From CAYRCJ01 sp964422785 (GTDB lineage: Bacteria; Patescibacteriota; Minisyncoccia; UBA11713; 2-01-FULL-45-33): 7,686 bases of DNA. Location: the NCBI GenBank assembly GCA_964422785.1, contig CAYRCJ010000037.1, forward strand, positions 1-7,686. Direction: 5' to 3'. Below, one piece after another: positions 5,394 through 7,686 of the stretch. The stretch's first letter is position 1. Every line of letters starts with the position of its first letter. The position numbers were made by a program, and so were the translations under genes. The notes below the pieces were generated by a model. It ran no database searches and was not told the origin of the DNA. It saw nothing but the letters and a program-made list of their open reading frames with translations.

Positions 5394-6829
5394 TAATTTT
5401 TTATAATTTTTCCGTCCGCTCTCGGACTTACAGAAATTATTTTAATTGGAGCGTTGAGGCCTTGAGGGCTTTCCAGAAAATCAATGTATTCTCGGGCCTC
5501 AATCGGGAGATCGCTGAAATTTTTTGCTTGAGATATGTCGCGTTGCCACCCTTTGAATTCCAAGAAATCCAAAGGGACGCACTTAAATAAAATCTTCGCC
5601 AAATCTTCCCGGTTGGCGTCGGCGAAAGCGGGATTTTGGAAAGCGGTTATTTTGGCCTTTTTGCCGCCTATTTTTTCATAAACAAAAAACGGATCCAATG
5701 CCTTAAGTTCGCCTTCGTATAGATACGATGAGCAGGCTTTTATTGTTTGAAGCGCGGATAACTGATCCAAATTGGTGAGCGCCAGATAATCAACGCCGTC
5801 ATTTATTAAAATCCCGTAGCGGATCGCCAAAAGATCAAGCCAGCCCAAGCGGAATTTTCCTTGCCATCTGTTTTGTTTATTGTATGGTTCAAAGAAAACA
5901 TCGCCCAGCTTTTCATCTTCTGTAACAAACGGCCCGGCGCCGTGCCTGTGGCCGTACGCGCGCAGAACTCCGACTTTTTCTATCTTATATTTTTGGGATA
6001 CAATTTCAGTTTTTGCCAGCAACCCCGCGGCGTTGTGGTAAGTTGCTCTGCCTTTTGTAATATACGGAGCAAACCCGTTTGTTTCGTCGAGTAGCGCGCC
6101 CTGCGCGCCTTCAAAAATTATTGATTTGCCTTTCCGGATTTTATTTTTTAGAAATTTCCAGTCAATGTCAATTTTAATTTTTGTATTTGCGGCAAAATCC
6201 AGATAAAACTCAGCCAGCGATTCTACGCCGTAACTTTCGGAAAAGTATTCGTATGTTTCCAGCATTTCCGAAGAAGGGAAGACCCTGGCCAGGCTTTCGG
6301 CCTGGGCGGTTTTGGCGTCTCTCAATATATCGAGTTTCCCGCGGAGCCCGTTTTCATTAAAAAAGTCTCTCAACGAAATCTCAATATTATTTCTTCTGTC
6401 TCTTATAGTCTCTCCGACCCCCATTCCGCAGGAACCGAATCTGTTTTTGCCTCTGGCGATTTCTTTCATCTGCCCGATCATTTTGTGATACGGGGTGATT
6501 ATCGCCGCGTTGGGGTCCACGGTAAGCCTGTCGAAGGCGTCGAAAACTCCAATCTTTCTCAATCCGTTATTTTCGTTAATCATATTTTGCGGCTCTATCA
6601 GCATTTCCCGGGGGAGCAGAGTTTCAACTCCGGGAATCAAAGTGCCGGAGCCGAATTGCGCGAAACAATGCCGGTCGCCGGCTGGCGATACAACGTTGTG
6701 TCCGGCCTGCGCTCCGCCATTATATCTGGCCGCGAGGCCGGCATCATAATTTCTGGCCAAGAAATCTACCGTTGTACCTTTGCCTTCGTCTCCGAATCCC
6801 AGCCCAAAAACAATAAAAATTTTTGGCAT
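5393..6829 (-). CDS. purA: Divergent adenylosuccinate synthetase (PurA-like)
   Basis: Adenylosuccinate synthetase joins IMP and L-aspartate using GTP, the first step from IMP to AMP. The fold markers are present: GFGDEGKGTTVDFLA (11-25; D14, K17), GGAQAGHNVV (38-47; H44, the catalytic His position), FEGAQGALLD (239-248), VGVLRAYGHRHGAGPFVTE (286-304), GWLDLLAIRYG (329-339), LALTNLDQLSALQTIKACSSY (349-369) and the C-terminal DLPIEAREYI (440-449) with PIKIISVSP (461-469). Several usual motifs are changed: GTTGRGIGP is GSCGMGVGE (132-140), SSNTTAGG is KGRATYHNA, and the TTGRPRR aspartate loop is WQGKFRL (322-328). At 478 residues it is longer than the usual 425-435. A Shine-Dalgarno AAAGGAG precedes the ATG by four bases. 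It may be a true salvage PurA or an enzyme with another substrate pair; no purB or other purine gene is in view. Confidence 0.8.
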   Translation of the reverse strand: MPKIFIVFGLGFGDEGKGTTVDFLARNYDAGLAARYNGGAQAGHNVVSPAGDRHCFAQFGSGTLIPGVETLLPREMLIEPQNMINENNGLRKIGVFDAFDRLTVDPNAAIITPYHKMIGQMKEIARGKNRFGSCGMGVGETIRDRRNNIEISLRDFFNENGLRGKLDILRDAKTAQAESLARVFPSSEMLETYEYFSESYGVESLAEFYLDFAANTKIKIDIDWKFLKNKIRKGKSIIFEGAQGALLDETNGFAPYITKGRATYHNAAGLLAKTEIVSQKYKIEKVGVLRAYGHRHGAGPFVTEDEKLGDVFFEPYNKQNRWQGKFRLGWLDLLAIRYGILINDGVDYLALTNLDQLSALQTIKACSSYLYEGELKALDPFFVYEKIGGKKAKITAFQNPAFADANREDLAKILFKCVPLDFLEFKGWQRDISQAKNFSDLPIEAREYIDFLESPQGLNAPIKIISVSPRADGKIIKN

Positions 6830-6833
6830 ACCG

Positions 6834-6840
6834 CTCCTTT
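6834..6840 (-). promoter_or_regulatory. Shine-Dalgarno of the purA-like gene
   Basis: On the minus strand AAAGGAG lies four bases before the ATG at 6829. It is the strongest ribosome binding site in the window and fixes the start. Upstream, a TGG-TATTTT word resembling an extended -10 (about 6851-6859 on the minus strand) is a weak promoter candidate. Confidence 0.75.
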
Positions 6841-6885
6841 TTTCAAATCTGAAAATACCATAACATAAATTAAAGAAAAAGAAAA

Positions 6886-6911
6886 CCCCTTCCGATGTTG
6901 ATCGGAGGGGG
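6886..6911 (-). terminator. Intrinsic terminator after the VWA-like gene
   Basis: An 11-position stem pairs 6886-6896 with 6901-6911 around a 4-base loop, with one imperfect pair (6890/6907). Read on the minus strand, a CCCC(T)CCGAT stem is followed by TTTTCTTTTTCTTTA (6885-6871), a typical U-tract. It separates the VWA-like gene from the purA-like gene, which therefore probably has its own promoter in the 6841-6885 region. Confidence 0.85.
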
Positions 6912-6919
6912 AGTATTTT

Positions 6920-7686
6920 TTAGATTCTTCCCGGTTTGCTTTTTTTGTCGGGAGTTTTGGATTCATCATTGCCGGATTTATTTATTTTATTTTCGGGCTC
7001 AATTTTTTGTTTGGGAAATTTAATCGTGGCGAATGTTTCCAGGGCGTCTTTGACTTCCCGGATTCTCTCGGGGGACTGGGGCTTGAATTTTACTCCGCCC
7101 AAATCGAGCGGACGGCTCTTGATATCCTCGATATACTCATCCAGAGTCCGTGAGCCTGAAGCCAGCGCGAATACTCCCAAAGTGATATCCGCAATCGCCA
7201 AATCGCTCGGAAGCTGAATTACTTTTTCTTCTCCCAGGGCTTTTTGCCATTGTTTGACTATCCATCTGTCTTCGCCGTCGCCGTAAGTGCGGTGAATAAG
7301 AAAGACATTATTTTTAAATTTCTTTTTCAGTTCATCAAAAATTTCAAACGCGTCAACCGATTCGTGCTTCCCTCCGAAATGGTTTTCCAGATCGGCGGAA
7401 ATTAAATTTTCTCTGAAACCTTCGTCTCCGGTAAAAAGAAAAATCGGAACTTTGGCATTCGGCATTTCGCACATCCGGGCGTAAAAGTAAGCGGTATATT
7501 CGTAAGATTCTCTTCTTTGCCCGCCGCCGTTGCCTTCCAGCCAAAGCCGTGTTAACCATTCGTCCAGGCTGCGCGGTTTTGTAAAGTCGCAGATTTGAAT
7601 CGGCCCTCTGTCTGATTGGATATCGCCGATCGCGGCCAAGCTTATTTCCGGTTTCACAAGATATTTATTTCTTGATAATTCGCCGA
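6920..7686 (-). CDS. VWA-like domain protein, 5' end outside window
   Basis: Only the C-terminal 254 complete codons are visible. The reading frame stays open from the GTG at 7657 to the window edge (upstream residues GELSRNKYL), so the true start lies beyond 7686 and GTG is probably an internal Val. The visible part resembles the second half of a von Willebrand factor A-like domain: SLAAIGDIQSDRGPIQICDF, then LTRLWLEGNGGGQRRESYEYTAYFYAR, then VPIFLFTGDEGF (the third metal-site region) and NVFLIHRTYGDGED. In related proteins I recall, a DxTGSM-type metal-site motif precedes this, and would be in the missing part. The domain is followed by a helical region (about 130-212 from the GTG) and a Lys/Pro/Asn-rich unstructured tail of some 30 residues (213-245). 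No membrane helix is seen. VWA domains mediate metal-dependent protein contacts; the partner is unknown. A terminator follows. Confidence 0.7.
   Translation of the reverse strand, partial: GELSRNKYLVKPEISLAAIGDIQSDRGPIQICDFTKPRSLDEWLTRLWLEGNGGGQRRESYEYTAYFYARMCEMPNAKVPIFLFTGDEGFRENLISADLENHFGGKHESVDAFEIFDELKKKFKNNVFLIHRTYGDGEDRWIVKQWQKALGEEKVIQLPSDLAIADITLGVFALASGSRTLDEYIEDIKSRPLDLGGVKFKPQSPERIREVKDALETFATIKFPKQKIEPENKINKSGNDESKTPDKKSKPGRI

Noticed and set aside
6485..6868. 127-residue plus-strand ORF opposite the purA-like gene.
   Set aside because: It is antisense to conserved PurA motifs and has no promoter, ribosome site or recognisable domain.

Overview
The window reads as a piece of a small-genome bacterium, most likely from the Candidate Phyla Radiation (Patescibacteria, Parcubacteria-like). 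This is an inference from protein style: a short TspO homologue without its first membrane helix, a signal-peptide protein with an N-terminal coiled coil, a peptidoglycan-binding domain and Fn3-like repeats, several unassigned secreted coiled-coil proteins, compact gene spacing and a mix of apparently leaderless and Shine-Dalgarno starts. No 16S rRNA or other phylogenetic marker is present, so the assignment is not proven. All ten genes use TAA or TAG stops.

Left part (1-745, plus strand): a four-helix TspO/MBR protein (49-444) and a 55-residue glycine-rich membrane protein (458-625), each with a -10 hexamer only 7-8 bases before its ATG, then a 99-base long-stem hairpin (640-738).

Envelope block (840-4358, plus strand): an exported peptidoglycan-binding protein with three Fn3-like modules (840-2351), a small anchored protein (2375-2710), a secreted helical protein overlapping it (2694-3419) and a matrixin-like zinc protease with a coiled coil inserted in its catalytic domain (3426-4358). 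Tight spacing suggests the last three are co-expressed. The block ends in a second 99-base hairpin (4352-4450) that shares sequence blocks with the first. Downstream lie a two-helix membrane protein with an extracytoplasmic sensor-like domain (4464-4979) and a small CxC/CxxC zinc-ribbon-like protein (5051-5368).

Right part (minus strand): a divergent adenylosuccinate synthetase (5393-6829), convergent with the zinc-ribbon gene across a terminator that holds or touches both stop codons, and upstream of it the 3' part of a VWA-like protein (6920-7686, running off the window edge) with its own terminator.

The most unusual points are the paired covarying 99-base hairpins, the PurA-like enzyme with changed IMP- and aspartate-side motifs, and the protease with a coiled coil inside its catalytic fold next to other coiled-coil surface proteins.
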